The notes beneath the pieces are model-generated. The model did not search any database and was not told the origin of the DNA. It saw only the letters and a program-made list of their open reading frames with translations. The translations under genes and the position numbers were made by a program. 53,682 nt of DNA from Lachnospiraceae bacterium. GTDB taxonomy: Bacteria > Bacillota > Clostridia > Lachnospirales > Lachnospiraceae. How positions within the stretch are numbered: position 1 is the first letter of the stretch; each line of letters begins with the position of its first letter. Positions 33,151 to 42,758 of this stretch are shown piece by piece. Location: NCBI GenBank assembly GCA_021771695.1, contig JAETON010000016.1, forward strand, positions 1 through 53,682, read 5' to 3'.

Positions 33151-34653
33151 TTATTTCAAAGTCATTTCCATTCCTTGTTCGATTTCATCCATCTCTTTCA
33201 AAATCTGCTCCTGCTGCTCATCAAAAAGAAGCCCTTTGTTATACTGATAATATTTATCACATCCATTTTCTTTAATAAACTGAACACTATAATAATTAAC
33301 ATTTAGTTCTGTAACAAACACCACCATTTCCTGACTTTCTCCAAATGCCTGCTCCATAAATTCAAAAGCACATTCCAATGCAGATGATGTTTTATTAATT
33401 TCATCTTCTCTATAGGCCGTTTCTTGGTTAAAATCCTCTCTTATTTTTTCAAATGCCTCCTTCGCATCTAAATGTTCTTCTAACATCATCTTCTGATAGG
33501 ATTCCAGCTTCTGAATAACATCTTTTCGGATATATTCTTCCTGTTTTCCAAGCTGTTCCGATTTCTTTTTCTGCTCTAAAACCGCTTTGGCACTTTCCAA
33601 AACTTGTTCCATAGATCCATTGGCTTTCAACTGTTTTAAGCATCCAAATAATTCTGTAACATATGCATCTGTTTTCCAGCAGTCTCGAAACATTTCGGCT
33701 AATTTCCCATTTAAAAGTCCTACAACACTCAATTTCTCATCAAAAGAAGCAAATTTTAAACGTTCCATTGTCTCCGGCTGGAACTGTCCGCCAAGAATTC
33801 TCTCAATACCATAATCTTCTTTATATTTTTTACAAAGTTCATAATAATTGGCAAAATCTTTTGCAATCTTTAAATGCTGTAAATATTGGTAAACAACTTC
33901 TCGGTCAATTGTTTTTCCTAATCTCTCATAAACCTGAATGAATCTGGATAAATCTTCCCATCCTCTGGCTGTAACAAATACTTTTCCATCCACTGTTGTT
34001 TCCATTCGATAGAAATAATCTTTTTTAATCTCTAAATAAGCAAGAATCGCCGGGTGGATTTCTGCCTTATATGCGTATTCCTTCCACACTTCATAATCAG
34101 CTTCTACATCAATTTTTTTGATACGATCCAGTGTTACCACATCAAATTCCCGGACAGACTTATTATATTCCGGCGGATTCCCTGCTGCCACAATCATCCA
34201 GCCTTCCGGCACTTTCTGATTTCCAAACATTTTACACTGTAGAAACTGAAGCATAGTTGGTGCTAAAGTTTCTGATACACAGTTAATTTCATCAATAAAT
34301 AAAATACCCTCTTTCATTCCTGTCTGCTCAATTTTATCATACACAGCAGCAATGATCTCACTCATAGTGTATTCCGTTACCGAATAGGTTTGTCCTCCAT
34401 ATTCTTTTTCTTTGATAAATGGAAGCCCAATGGCACTTTGACGGGTATGATGCGTAATCGTATACGCTACCAGCCCAATCCCGCATTCCTTTGCAATCTG
34501 TTCCATAATCTGTGTTTTTCCAATCCCAGGAGGACCCATCAATAAAATTGGTCTTTGACGGATAGATGGTATCATATATTCTCCATATTCATTTTTTTGA
34601 AGATATGCTTCAATTGAATTTTTAATTTCCTCTTTTGCTCTTTTAATGTTCAT
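33151..34653 (-). CDS. MoxR-family AAA+ ATPase
   Basis: 500 aa. The N-terminal AAA module has Walker A GPPGIGKT (40-47), Walker B ILFIDE (117-122) and a sensor region GWMIVAAGNPPEYNKS. The C-terminal half is helical with long charged segments. MoxR ATPases act as chaperones that remodel or activate proteins together with VWA-domain partners. The ATG at 34653 has AAGGAG upstream and overlaps the VWA gene by 11 bp, so translation is coupled. It is the last gene of the LRR-VWA-MoxR unit. Confidence 0.9.
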   Translation of the reverse strand: MNIKRAKEEIKNSIEAYLQKNEYGEYMIPSIRQRPILLMGPPGIGKTQIMEQIAKECGIGLVAYTITHHTRQSAIGLPFIKEKEYGGQTYSVTEYTMSEIIAAVYDKIEQTGMKEGILFIDEINCVSETLAPTMLQFLQCKMFGNQKVPEGWMIVAAGNPPEYNKSVREFDVVTLDRIKKIDVEADYEVWKEYAYKAEIHPAILAYLEIKKDYFYRMETTVDGKVFVTARGWEDLSRFIQVYERLGKTIDREVVYQYLQHLKIAKDFANYYELCKKYKEDYGIERILGGQFQPETMERLKFASFDEKLSVVGLLNGKLAEMFRDCWKTDAYVTELFGCLKQLKANGSMEQVLESAKAVLEQKKKSEQLGKQEEYIRKDVIQKLESYQKMMLEEHLDAKEAFEKIREDFNQETAYREDEINKTSSALECAFEFMEQAFGESQEMVVFVTELNVNYYSVQFIKENGCDKYYQYNKGLLFDEQQEQILKEMDEIEQGMEMTLK

Positions 34654-35959
34654 GGCGGTCTCCTTCTTCCAAATCTTCCTCGTCAATAATCAGCTTCATT
34701 GCCCATGGCGGTACTTGGGTATCTTCATATTCTTCCTGCATAAAAACAAATGCTGTTTCGTAGGCAGGCATCTTTTTTGGATATACTCCCTTTCCATCGG
34801 TAAAATAAATCAATCCCTTAAGACGATGAAACTCCCCGCTTTCAATGAGTTGGTCTACATATGCAAATGCCGGGCGGAAATCTGTACCGCCTTCTCCGCG
34901 GAGTTCTAAGTTTTCCATATATTCTTTCAATTCTTTTTCATCTGTGATTTTCCGGTCATTTTGTACTGTTTCATCACATTGAATCATATGAATATTCACC
35001 TTATGAAAAAAACTTTGCTGCTCACTTAAAACACTATATGTTTCCTCTAAAAATTTCTTCACCAAATCCCCGGAACAAGACATCGATGTATCAATGACTA
35101 CAGCAAATTCTTCTACTTTTTTTACCTCTTTCCATTCTTGCGGCTCAATTAACGGCATATTTCCATACATACGAAGCCCATATGTGTAAAATGTATAATC
35201 GAAAGAATCCGGATCAATGGTCACTTCTTCTCTTAATACTGAAAATTTCCGCAAAAATTCCCGATAGTCATACCGTTCTCTATTTTCCACCTGTACCTGT
35301 TTCAGCAGATTACCGGATTCTTGAGAGGCTTCACTGGAAAATGTCTGCATATCCGTTTCTGTTTTTTCACTGATATTTTTCCATTTATTTTCTACCTCAT
35401 TGTGCATTTTCTGCTTTGGGTCTTCCGGCCAATAACGATGGTCATCTACATGAAATTCCCGATGGAGTTCCTGCTGTTCATTTTCTGATAATTTCCACAA
35501 AACCAAGTTCCGGTAAATCCCTTCCGCCGTCAGAACTTTCATAACCCCCTCTAATTTTCGATATGTATCCTTTCTAAGCCTTGTTTCCGGCTGGCGGATA
35601 CATTTGATATACCATCGGTCAATAATCGATTCTACCGCAATATCACATGCCAAATTCCACAAGTTCTTCTCCCGATGATGTCTTCTTGTTACATGATGCA
35701 AAATACAATGAAGCACCATATGCAGATACCCGCGGTTCATGGAAACTCTATTCTGCCGATAAATTCCTCCTAAACCTGCTGGATGAAAAAACATATTCAT
35801 TCCATCTGTCGCAAACACGTCAACCGCTGAATCCATCACGTAAAAAAAACTGCTTAATGCCACATCCAAAAACCGCATGTGAATATACAGTTCATTTCTT
35901 GTAACTGCAAGAATTTGCTGCCCTATTTGATTTAATTGGTCATTTAATTTTTCTTCCAC
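34643..35959 (-). CDS. VWA-like / putative metallopeptidase protein (DUF2201 type)
   Basis: 438 aa. The N-terminal domain (about 15-130) has YLHMVLHCILHH (His80, His84, His88/89) and ACDIAVE, typical of the DUF2201 putative metallopeptidase region. The C-terminal VWA-like domain begins near 284 with VVIDTSMSCSGD, a DxSxS metal-ion-dependent adhesion site (Asp290, Ser292, Ser294), and later GGTDFRPAFAYV. The start is a GTG with AGAGG upstream. Such proteins pair with MoxR ATPases, whose gene overlaps downstream. The peptidase activity is predicted only. Confidence 0.88.
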   Translation of the reverse strand: MEEKLNDQLNQIGQQILAVTRNELYIHMRFLDVALSSFFYVMDSAVDVFATDGMNMFFHPAGLGGIYRQNRVSMNRGYLHMVLHCILHHVTRRHHREKNLWNLACDIAVESIIDRWYIKCIRQPETRLRKDTYRKLEGVMKVLTAEGIYRNLVLWKLSENEQQELHREFHVDDHRYWPEDPKQKMHNEVENKWKNISEKTETDMQTFSSEASQESGNLLKQVQVENRERYDYREFLRKFSVLREEVTIDPDSFDYTFYTYGLRMYGNMPLIEPQEWKEVKKVEEFAVVIDTSMSCSGDLVKKFLEETYSVLSEQQSFFHKVNIHMIQCDETVQNDRKITDEKELKEYMENLELRGEGGTDFRPAFAYVDQLIESGEFHRLKGLIYFTDGKGVYPKKMPAYETAFVFMQEEYEDTQVPPWAMKLIIDEEDLEEGDRHEH

Positions 35960-35970
35960 CTTTAATACCT

Positions 35971-36939
35971 CTATAATTCAAATGTCTTTTTCTTTTTTGG
36001 AAACAGCCGATTCTTTTCGTTCATAAAAAAGCTGAGAATTTCCGTTTTCTGCTTTTGAGCTGCCATATCAATTGCCGCATTCAAACACTCTTTTTCCCAT
36101 ATTTTTTCCTCACCCATAAAATGCAGGATGTCCATATTTTCCTTTTGTATCATTTGTATTGCAATTCCCTTTTGATGCTGCCTTACATATTTTAAATACT
36201 GCTCCCTTGCTGACTCCGAGAGTTCTAAAGGATACAAAAGTCTCCCAAATGCGATTTGACAAATCGTTTCCTCCGTTTCGATTGCCTCTGCATCCATAAA
36301 TAACGCATCATATTTCTGGTAATCCACCTCGCCTCGGAAAAAACACTGGCGATACTTATATCCGGTCCCATTAAAATAATTTTCAATGATTCTCGCTGGA
36401 GTATTCTCTACTGCTTCTTCATAATACTCTGGAAAATACAAATGTGCTTCTTTCATCCCATCTGCTTCGTGATAATTTAAATGTATTTTTACAGGAAATC
36501 TAGTATCAGATACAATATCTTTCAATGCAGACTTTTTCCCACGATAAAAATCCAACTCAATTTCCTGCAGTTTACATCCAGTAAAAATGCCTGTTCCAGT
36601 ACGCAGCAAGGAATCCGTAAACTTAAGTTTCTTTAAATTTACACATCCATAAAATACATAACGTCCAATTTCCTCCAATTCTTTTGGCAAAAAAACCGTT
36701 TTTACTTGATTGCCGCACAACATCTCTGCCGATCCCTCACTGAAAAAAGAATCTCCTATTTTCACTTTTTGTACATTTTTATCCTCTTTTCTTTTATGGA
36801 TCGAAAACATATAATCTCCTATTTTTATTATCTTCTCCCCTTGAATATTATCTGGCAGTTCTATGACAGAATCCTGTCCATAGCACCGCAGGATCTCAAC
36901 ACCTTTATTTTTTATATTTCGATATTCTATTTCCAGCAT
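35971..36939 (-). CDS. Leucine-rich-repeat (BspA-like) protein of the MoxR module
   Basis: 322 aa, no signal peptide, so probably cytoplasmic. The N-terminal half has LRR_5-type repeats such as VFLPKELEEIGRYVFYGCVNLKKLKF and GIFTGCKLQEIEL. The C-terminal third is helical and ankyrin-like (for example CLNAAIDMAAQKQKTEILSFFM). It lies 11 bp upstream of the VWA gene and starts the unit, behind a ribosome site TAGGAAG. It may be the substrate- or partner-recognition part of the MoxR-VWA machine; this is inference from position. Confidence 0.8.
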   Translation of the reverse strand: MLEIEYRNIKNKGVEILRCYGQDSVIELPDNIQGEKIIKIGDYMFSIHKRKEDKNVQKVKIGDSFFSEGSAEMLCGNQVKTVFLPKELEEIGRYVFYGCVNLKKLKFTDSLLRTGTGIFTGCKLQEIELDFYRGKKSALKDIVSDTRFPVKIHLNYHEADGMKEAHLYFPEYYEEAVENTPARIIENYFNGTGYKYRQCFFRGEVDYQKYDALFMDAEAIETEETICQIAFGRLLYPLELSESAREQYLKYVRQHQKGIAIQMIQKENMDILHFMGEEKIWEKECLNAAIDMAAQKQKTEILSFFMNEKNRLFPKKKKTFEL

Positions 36940-37023
36940 AATGTAACTTCCTATCTATTTTAGATTATTTCTTAGTATACCCTATCCAATAAAACCCGTC
37001 CAGCCGAAAGATCATGAGCATAG

Positions 37024-37069
37024 AAAAAGACTGTACACCGTTCATTTTCAACCTTTGTGTACAGTCTTA
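37024..37069 (-). terminator. Terminator of the WYL/GyrI-like unit
   Basis: On the minus strand AGACTGTACAC pairs with GTGTACAGTCT, followed by TTTTTC. It lies 20 bp past the GyrI-like gene. Confidence 0.85.
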
Positions 37070-37088
37070 TTCTCAATCATTCAAATAT

Positions 37089-37544
37089 TTATTTTAATCC
37101 TACATAAATATGAATTTCTGCTTCTTCCATTTCGTCATTTTGATATTCCTCAAAATCATACAAAAACGTGCGCGGCAAATCCATTTCCCATATTTCCTGC
37201 CAGCACTTTGCAACCGCTTCCACCATATCACCTTTTATTACAAATTTTGCATATTTTCCCGCTGGTATTTTACGCACTGTTAAATCTTTCCTCTCCTTCG
37301 GCTCTTCCCTGACTTCACAAGCTGTTATAACCGTATAATCTCCTTTGTCATCGTCAGCATAATCTGTATAGATTCCTAAAGCCTTTTCATTTGCTTTATG
37401 AGAAATTTCCTCATATACATTTTCATTGAAAAACCGATTCCACAGCCCACCAATAATCTGCCCCATGTCTGGACTCATATTATTGGTGCGGGCAGAAATT
37501 CCAACAACTATTTTTTCTTCCAATGTGATGATCTCATAATTCAT
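37089..37544 (-). CDS. GyrI-like / AraC effector-binding domain protein
   Basis: 151-aa stand-alone SHS2/GyrI-like ligand-binding domain. Typical elements are the N-terminal YEIITLEEKIVVGISART, a central GIYTDYADDDKGDYTVITACEV, VRKIPAGKYAKFVIKGD and the C-terminal AEIHIYVGLK. Such domains bind small hydrophobic molecules in drug-sensing regulators. It lies 80 bp downstream of a WYL-type regulator on the same strand and may be a partner or target of it. Ribosome site AAGGAG. Confidence 0.84.
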   Translation of the reverse strand: MNYEIITLEEKIVVGISARTNNMSPDMGQIIGGLWNRFFNENVYEEISHKANEKALGIYTDYADDDKGDYTVITACEVREEPKERKDLTVRKIPAGKYAKFVIKGDMVEAVAKCWQEIWEMDLPRTFLYDFEEYQNDEMEEAEIHIYVGLK

Positions 37545-37624
37545 AAGCTCTGTCTCCTTTTCCTATTTATTCTTAATTGACAGAACCATCTTATCATTTG
37601 TAACATGACATCTATATGTCATAG

Positions 37625-38530
37625 TTATTTATACTTTTTCAGCAATTTTTTTGCAAAATCCGCCAGCTCTTCTCTCAATTCTTCCGGTTCAAGAATTTCT
37701 GCCCCATCTTCAAAAATCAAAAGCCATCGAAGGGCACTTTTTTTATCTGTAAATTTCGTACAATACAGTAACCGGCCATCTTCCTGTTCTTCAAAACAGT
37801 CAAAACCACATTCTTCGATTAACCTCCATTTGCACTGTGGTTTAAACAATACTTTTACAGGATACTCATAAGAATATAACTCCTTCGTCGAAAAATCGGG
37901 AATCTCAACAACTCTTTCATCATACAAATCTCCCGTATTTATAAGTTCTGTCATACGGTTCAGCTTAAACATGCGAAAATCCTGCCTGTCAAGGCAGTAG
38001 CCCCATAAATACCAGCTGGACCATTGAAATAAAAGATAATATGGCTCCACCTGCCGCAAACTCTCACCCTGTGGTGAAAAATAACGAAATAAAACTTTTT
38101 TTCTATCCTGAATGGCACGATGAATCAATTCTATTTTGGGTGATAAAGAAGTTTTATACCATGATGATAAATCAATCAAAATATTCTGATCTCCAGCCAT
38201 AACATTTTTTGATCCCGGCAGTAATTTTTCCATTAATTGGCCATAAAAATTCGTCTTACTAACACTATCCAAACTGCGCAGTCCCGCTAAAATTGCCTGC
38301 ATCTCTGCGGTTGTTAATAAAGTTTTATCAATTTTATATCCTTCTATAATAGAAATTCCTCCATTTTGCCCCTGCATAGTTACTAATGGAATTCCTGCTT
38401 TGCATAGGTGCTCAATATCCCTGTGAATCGTGCGTCTCGATACTTCAAAACGTTCTGCCAGATAAGGAGCTGTTACTTTTTCTTTTTGCAGAAGAATCAC
38501 AAGGATTCCAAGCAGACGATCAATTTTCAT
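37625..38530 (-). CDS. YafY-type WYL-domain transcriptional regulator
   Basis: 301 aa. N-terminal winged helix-turn-helix with YLAERFEVSRRTIHRDIEHL, then a linker, and a WYL domain (about 135-215) with VEPYYLLFQWSSWYLWGYCLDR, FRMFKLNRMTEL. A C-terminal WCX region completes the usual length. WYL domains sense nucleic acids or small ligands. It precedes a GyrI-like gene. Ribosome site AGGAGGA; nothing else in the neighbourhood reveals its targets. Confidence 0.9.
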   Translation of the reverse strand: MKIDRLLGILVILLQKEKVTAPYLAERFEVSRRTIHRDIEHLCKAGIPLVTMQGQNGGISIIEGYKIDKTLLTTAEMQAILAGLRSLDSVSKTNFYGQLMEKLLPGSKNVMAGDQNILIDLSSWYKTSLSPKIELIHRAIQDRKKVLFRYFSPQGESLRQVEPYYLLFQWSSWYLWGYCLDRQDFRMFKLNRMTELINTGDLYDERVVEIPDFSTKELYSYEYPVKVLFKPQCKWRLIEECGFDCFEEQEDGRLLYCTKFTDKKSALRWLLIFEDGAEILEPEELREELADFAKKLLKKYK

Positions 38531-38547
38531 AAAAATTCCTCCTAAAA

Positions 38548-38750
38548 TTGGCGTTTATTTCAAGCAGCCTTCCCACGTACGCTTCCTATTATGGCGGCAG
38601 TATGCAGTTTGTTACTGTCGATCTGCTTTCCAGCGGAGCAGGACTGCTCACAAAATATCAAGGCACCGGAAAAACCAAACCTTATTTAATCTTTTCATTA
38701 ACTGATGAAATTTACAGCCTTGCCTGCACTGGAGATATTCCTGATAGAAT
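38548..38750 (+). pseudogene. Possible remnant of a protein-coding gene
   Basis: A plus-strand frame reads YYGGSMQFVTVDLLSSGAG and LIFSLTDEIYSLACTG and looks protein-like, with higher GC than neighbouring gaps. It has no good start or ribosome site and runs without a stop into the tRNA terminator. It may be the tail of a gene displaced next to the tRNAs. I do not recognise the family, and chance remains possible. Confidence 0.25.
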
Positions 38751-38751
38751 C

Positions 38752-38785
38752 AAAAAAGCTTCCGTAAAAATACGAAAGCTTTTTC
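38752..38785 (-). terminator. Terminator of the tRNA-Tyr/tRNA-Leu unit
   Basis: AAAAAGCTTCCGTA pairs with TACGAAAGCTTTTT with one mismatch; on the minus strand it ends in a T tract, 7 bp past tRNA-Leu. Confidence 0.8.
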
Positions 38786-38791
38786 TATCAG

Positions 38792-38877
38792 TGCCGCAGA
38801 CCGGAATCGAACCGGTACTCGATTTAACTCGAACAGGATTTTAAGTCCTGCGCGTCTGCCAGTTCCGCCACTGCGGC
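38792..38877 (-). tRNA. tRNA-Leu (anticodon UAA)
   Basis: Minus-strand class II tRNA of 86 nt from GCCGCAG to CTGCGGC plus A. The anticodon arm AGGAC-TTAAAAT-CCT holds TAA; a long variable arm (TTCGAGTTAAATCGAG) and T arm GGTTCGATTCC are present. CCA is not encoded. It lies 4 bp after tRNA-Tyr. Confidence 0.95.
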
Positions 38878-38881
38878 AAAG

Positions 38882-38963
38882 TGGTGGGAGAAGGATTCGA
38901 ACCTTCGAAGGCGTTGCCAACAGATTTACAGTCTGCCCCCTTTGGCCACTCGGGAATCCCACC
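38882..38963 (-). tRNA. tRNA-Tyr (anticodon GUA)
   Basis: Minus-strand class II tRNA from GGTGGGA to TCCCACC plus A. The anticodon arm CAGAC-TGTAAAT-CTG holds GTA; the variable arm and GGTTCGAATCC T arm are clear. CCA is not encoded. Confidence 0.95.
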
Positions 38964-39043
38964 AAGTATTTACCTGACAATTAAAGATTATACGTTATCA
39001 TCAGGTAAATTGCAAGTATTTTTTTGTATTTTATGATACTTTT

Positions 39044-40858
39044 TTACTCAAACAATGCTTCAAATTCTGCTCGGTCAATTCTCTCTTTTTCCAGCAGAAG
39101 TGCAGAGCAGCTATGCAGAATATCCATATGTTCTTCAATCATCGCTTTTGCGTCCGCATAACATTTATTGACAATCTTTTTCACTTCTTCGTCAATCACT
39201 GTCTGGATATGTTCTCCATATGGCCTTGTTTGACCTATCTCTTTTCCTAAGAACACTTCATCACTGTCTCCATTGTCATAATTAATCAAACCTAATTCTT
39301 CAGACATACCGAATTTCGTTACCATAGAACGTGCAAGCTGTGTTACCTGCTTAATGTCTTGAGATGCACCTGTAGTAATATCATCAAAAATCAGTTCTTC
39401 TGCAATTCTTCCTCCAAGACTGACCATAATATCTTGAATCATCTTTCCTCTTGTCATAAAAATATTATCATTTTCCGGCAGCGGCATTGTATACCCGGCA
39501 GCTCCGGTTCCTGTTGGAATAATGGACACTGTATAAACAGGCCCCACATCTGGAAGCAGATGGAATAGAATCGCATGACCAGATTCATGATAAGCAGTAA
39601 TCCTTCTCTCACTTTCTGGTACTATACGGCTCTTCTTCTCCGTTCCGATTCCAACTTTAATAAATGATTTATCAATATCCTCTTTTATAATATATGCTCG
39701 ATCCTGTCTGGCTGCCTGGATTGCTGCTTCATTCATCAGATTTTCCAAGTCTGCACCTACAAATCCTGCAGTTGTTCTCGCAATCTCATGAAGATCTACA
39801 TCATCACCCATCGGCTTTTCACGGCTGTGGATTCGTAAAATTTCTTCACGTCCTTTTACATCTGGACGTCCGACACCAACTTTGCGGTCAAATCTTCCCG
39901 GACGCAGAATCGCCGGATCCAAAATATCCACACGGTTGGTCGCTGCAATCATAATGATTCCTTCATTTACTCCAAAACCATCCATTTCCACCAGCATCTG
40001 GTTTAATGTCTGTTCCCGTTCATCATGCCCGCCGCCAAGTCCAGAACCCCTTCTTCTGGCTACTGCATCAATTTCATCAATAAATACGATACATGGTGCA
40101 TTTTTCTTAGCTTCTGCAAACAAATCTCTTACACGTGCCGCACCGACACCTACGAACATCTCTACAAAATCAGAACCGGAAATACTGAAAAACGGTACAT
40201 TCGCTTCCCCTGCTACGGCTTTTGCAAGGAGAGTTTTACCGGTTCCCGGAGGTCCCACCAAAAGCACGCCTTTTGGAATTCTTGCTCCAATTTTGATAAA
40301 TTTCGTTGGATTTTTCAAAAATTCCACAACTTCTTCCAGCTCTTCTTTTTCTTCATCCAAACCTGCTACATCTTGAAATGTAACTTTCTTAGCATTTGGA
40401 TTGGCAAGTTTTGCACGGCTTTTTCCAAAATCCATCATTTTTCCATTGCCGCCGCCATTTTGCCGCATCATCATAACCATAAAAAAAACAACGACAGCCA
40501 GCGGTACAAAAACTCCAATGACATTGGCAATCATATCTGCACTATGGTCGATTGGCTTCAATGTCATTTTTAATTTTGGGGAAATTTTCTCAACTTCCTT
40601 CATGGTCTTTTCCACATTGGTAACCTCACAGCTGCGATACGTCTCTTTCGCATACTCTGCGGTCAGCTTTCCTGTAGGAACTTCTTTATTCTGCTCAAAT
40701 GTTACACTGATTACCTTTTCCGCTTTTACATCCTTTAAAAACTTCTGATAAGAATAATTCTCCGTCTTTCCATGAAATGAACCGGAGAAATAATAAATTC
40801 CTACCGCAAGTAAAACAACAAGTAACAAAAAGCCATTACTGCTTCTCTTTGGGTTCAA
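39044..40858 (-). CDS. ftsH: ATP-dependent zinc metalloprotease FtsH
   Basis: Membrane AAA+ protease for quality control, 604 aa. Two transmembrane helices (about 9-26 and 108-128) flank an extracytoplasmic domain. The AAA module has Walker A GPPGTGKT, Walker [12 protein letters not shown] and second-region [20 protein letters not shown]. The zinc site is HESGHAI (HExxH) and the third ligand Asp lies in [13 protein letters not shown]. The start is TTG with GAGGAG upstream. It follows hpt by 16 bp in the conserved clostridial order spoIIE-tilS-hpt-ftsH. Confidence 0.97.
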   Translation of the reverse strand: MNPKRSSNGFLLLVVLLAVGIYYFSGSFHGKTENYSYQKFLKDVKAEKVISVTFEQNKEVPTGKLTAEYAKETYRSCEVTNVEKTMKEVEKISPKLKMTLKPIDHSADMIANVIGVFVPLAVVVFFMVMMMRQNGGGNGKMMDFGKSRAKLANPNAKKVTFQDVAGLDEEKEELEEVVEFLKNPTKFIKIGARIPKGVLLVGPPGTGKTLLAKAVAGEANVPFFSISGSDFVEMFVGVGAARVRDLFAEAKKNAPCIVFIDEIDAVARRRGSGLGGGHDEREQTLNQMLVEMDGFGVNEGIIMIAATNRVDILDPAILRPGRFDRKVGVGRPDVKGREEILRIHSREKPMGDDVDLHEIARTTAGFVGADLENLMNEAAIQAARQDRAYIIKEDIDKSFIKVGIGTEKKSRIVPESERRITAYHESGHAILFHLLPDVGPVYTVSIIPTGTGAAGYTMPLPENDNIFMTRGKMIQDIMVSLGGRIAEELIFDDITTGASQDIKQVTQLARSMVTKFGMSEELGLINYDNGDSDEVFLGKEIGQTRPYGEHIQTVIDEEVKKIVNKCYADAKAMIEEHMDILHSCSALLLEKERIDRAEFEALFE

Positions 40859-40874
40859 TTTATATGTCTCCTCT

Positions 40875-41393
40875 CTATTCTTCCGCTACTCCAATAAATG
40901 GAAGATTGCGGTAATTCTGTGCATAATCTAGTCCATAACCTACCACAAATTCATCTGGTACGTCAAATCCAATATATTTTACATCTACATTTACTTCACG
41001 TCTCTCTGGTTTATTCAACAGTGTGCAAAGACTTAATGATGCCGGTCCTCTGCTCATCAGCATAGGTTTTAAATGATTCAGCGTCTTCCCGGAATCAATG
41101 ATATCTTCCACAACCAATACTTCTTTTCCTTGAATTGGTTCATCCAAATCTTTTGCAATCTTTACAATTCCGGAAGATTCTCTAGAATCACCATAGCTGG
41201 ATACAGACATGAAATCTATTGTTACCGGAACTGTAATTCTTTTTGCCAGCTCACAGGCAAAAAATACACTTCCTTTTAAAATTGCAATTAAATGAACTTC
41301 TTTTCCTGCATAATCCTGACTAATCTTAGCTCCCATTTCAGCAATTCTTTCATTTACTTTTTCTTCTGAAATCAACTCTCTAATCTCTGCCAT
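40875..41393 (-). CDS. hpt: Hypoxanthine phosphoribosyltransferase
   Basis: Purine salvage enzyme forming IMP or GMP from PRPP, 172 aa. The PRPP motif is [14 protein letters not shown], preceded by [19 protein letters not shown] and the flexible loop with [10 protein letters not shown]. The ATG lies 1 bp after the tilS stop codon, with GAGGAG inside the tilS end, so translation is coupled. The tilS-hpt-ftsH order is conserved in Firmicutes. Confidence 0.95.
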   Translation of the reverse strand: MAEIRELISEEKVNERIAEMGAKISQDYAGKEVHLIAILKGSVFFACELAKRITVPVTIDFMSVSSYGDSRESSGIVKIAKDLDEPIQGKEVLVVEDIIDSGKTLNHLKPMLMSRGPASLSLCTLLNKPERREVNVDVKYIGFDVPDEFVVGYGLDYAQNYRNLPFIGVAEE

Positions 41394-41394
41394 A

Positions 41395-42726
41395 TCACAC
41401 TTCTCCTCTTCCTCTTTTGAATTCTAATTTCAAATACCGTGTTGTCGTATCTGAAACTTTATAGTAACTGCTGACTCTATAGCCAACAATCCATACAATC
41501 CGGCTTCCATCTGCTGCCAAAAGAATCTTATCACGCAAATCTCTTGGAATTTTTTCATCAATAAAATAGCGGTTCAAAGATTTCTTTTTTCCATCTGCGT
41601 GAAATACAAAAAAATCTCCCGGCCTGCGGCAGCGCAATTGTATACCTTTTTCTATTTTATCATAATCAATGATTTTGATACAATCATTTTCCAATATATT
41701 TGATAAATCCCGAATTTCCTCTTTTCGAAGTATTCCTTCCAGCGGATGATTTTTCTCTCTTTCTCCTTTCCAAAGGTAAATATATTGATAACTTTTCTCA
41801 GCAGTCATCTCATACGGAAGAGATATCTGTTTCCCTGTTTCCTTTTCTATTAAATCCAGAACCTCTATCACATGACGTTTTTCAATATCCTTTTTCCTTT
41901 CTGCTGTTTCTTCTAATGCTCTTTTTATCGTCTGCTTCTGCACCCATAATGGCTGCCTGCAAAGTTTTTCGCAGTCAATTCTTTTCTGCTTATTTTCCAT
42001 ATGGATTATTTTTTGATATTGTTTTTGCACAATATCTTCCAAACATCCAAAAGCCTCTTGAAGATCTTCTGTCAAAAAGGAAATATGTTCTACAGCCTGT
42101 TCATTGACTTCTTCCAGCAAAGGAATGATTTGATTCCGAATATGGTTCCTTGCATAAGTATTATCTCCATTGGTCGCATCTTCCATCCAATCTTGTCCCA
42201 TAGTACACAGTTCATCTTGAATTTCATTTTTCTGCATACAAAGCAGAGGACGAATCAACGGAAAATCTGCTGCTTTCATGGCTTTTGCTCCCTCTATTCC
42301 CGTTCCTCTGGCAATCCGAAATAAAAAAGTCTCCGCTTGATCGTTTTTATGATGAGCTACTGCGATTTTCGCATTCCCTAATGCTTTTTGTCTCTCATAA
42401 AAAATTTCATAACGGATTTTTCTGCCTGCCTCCTCTAACGTAAGTTTTTGTTCTTTTGCCATTTTTTGTACATTTGCAGAAATCACTGTACATGGTACAG
42501 ATAATTCTTGACATAAATTCTCCACAAACTGCTGATCTCTTCTTGCCTCCTTCCGAATCTGATGATTCACATGAACCGCTTCTAAAGAAAGACGCATCTG
42601 TTCCCGCAGCAAACATAAAACACGCAGTAAATATACAGAATCTGCTCCACCGGACACCCCAATGATAATCTTATCATTTTCCTGTATTAAAGATTTTTTT
42701 TTAATAAATTCTAACACCTTTTCCAT
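41395..42726 (-). CDS. tilS: tRNA(Ile)-lysidine synthetase
   Basis: Modifies the CAU anticodon of tRNA-Ile with lysine, essential for AUA decoding, 443 aa. The N-type ATP pyrophosphatase motif is IIIGVSGGADSVYLL (SGGxDS), followed by VHVNHQIRKEARRDQQFV and KIAVAHHKNDQAETFLFR. C-terminal domains with RCRRPGDFF are present. ATG 42726 is chosen from the family's usual N-terminus, but no ribosome site precedes it; the frame reaches a TTG at 42762 that overlaps the spoIIE stop and could be used by coupling. Confidence 0.93.
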   Translation of the reverse strand: MEKVLEFIKKKSLIQENDKIIIGVSGGADSVYLLRVLCLLREQMRLSLEAVHVNHQIRKEARRDQQFVENLCQELSVPCTVISANVQKMAKEQKLTLEEAGRKIRYEIFYERQKALGNAKIAVAHHKNDQAETFLFRIARGTGIEGAKAMKAADFPLIRPLLCMQKNEIQDELCTMGQDWMEDATNGDNTYARNHIRNQIIPLLEEVNEQAVEHISFLTEDLQEAFGCLEDIVQKQYQKIIHMENKQKRIDCEKLCRQPLWVQKQTIKRALEETAERKKDIEKRHVIEVLDLIEKETGKQISLPYEMTAEKSYQYIYLWKGEREKNHPLEGILRKEEIRDLSNILENDCIKIIDYDKIEKGIQLRCRRPGDFFVFHADGKKKSLNRYFIDEKIPRDLRDKILLAADGSRIVWIVGYRVSSYYKVSDTTTRYLKLEFKRGRGEV

Positions 42727-42758
42727 ACTAAATACTTTAACATTCCATGCTTGGTTCT

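Noticed and set aside
38750-38980. Open frame across tRNA-Tyr and tRNA-Leu
   Set aside because: It is a translation of the two tRNA genes and their terminator.
39882-40376. 164-codon plus-strand frame opposite ftsH
   Set aside because: It has no ribosome site and mirrors a highly conserved AAA coding region; serine-rich antisense frames are common there.
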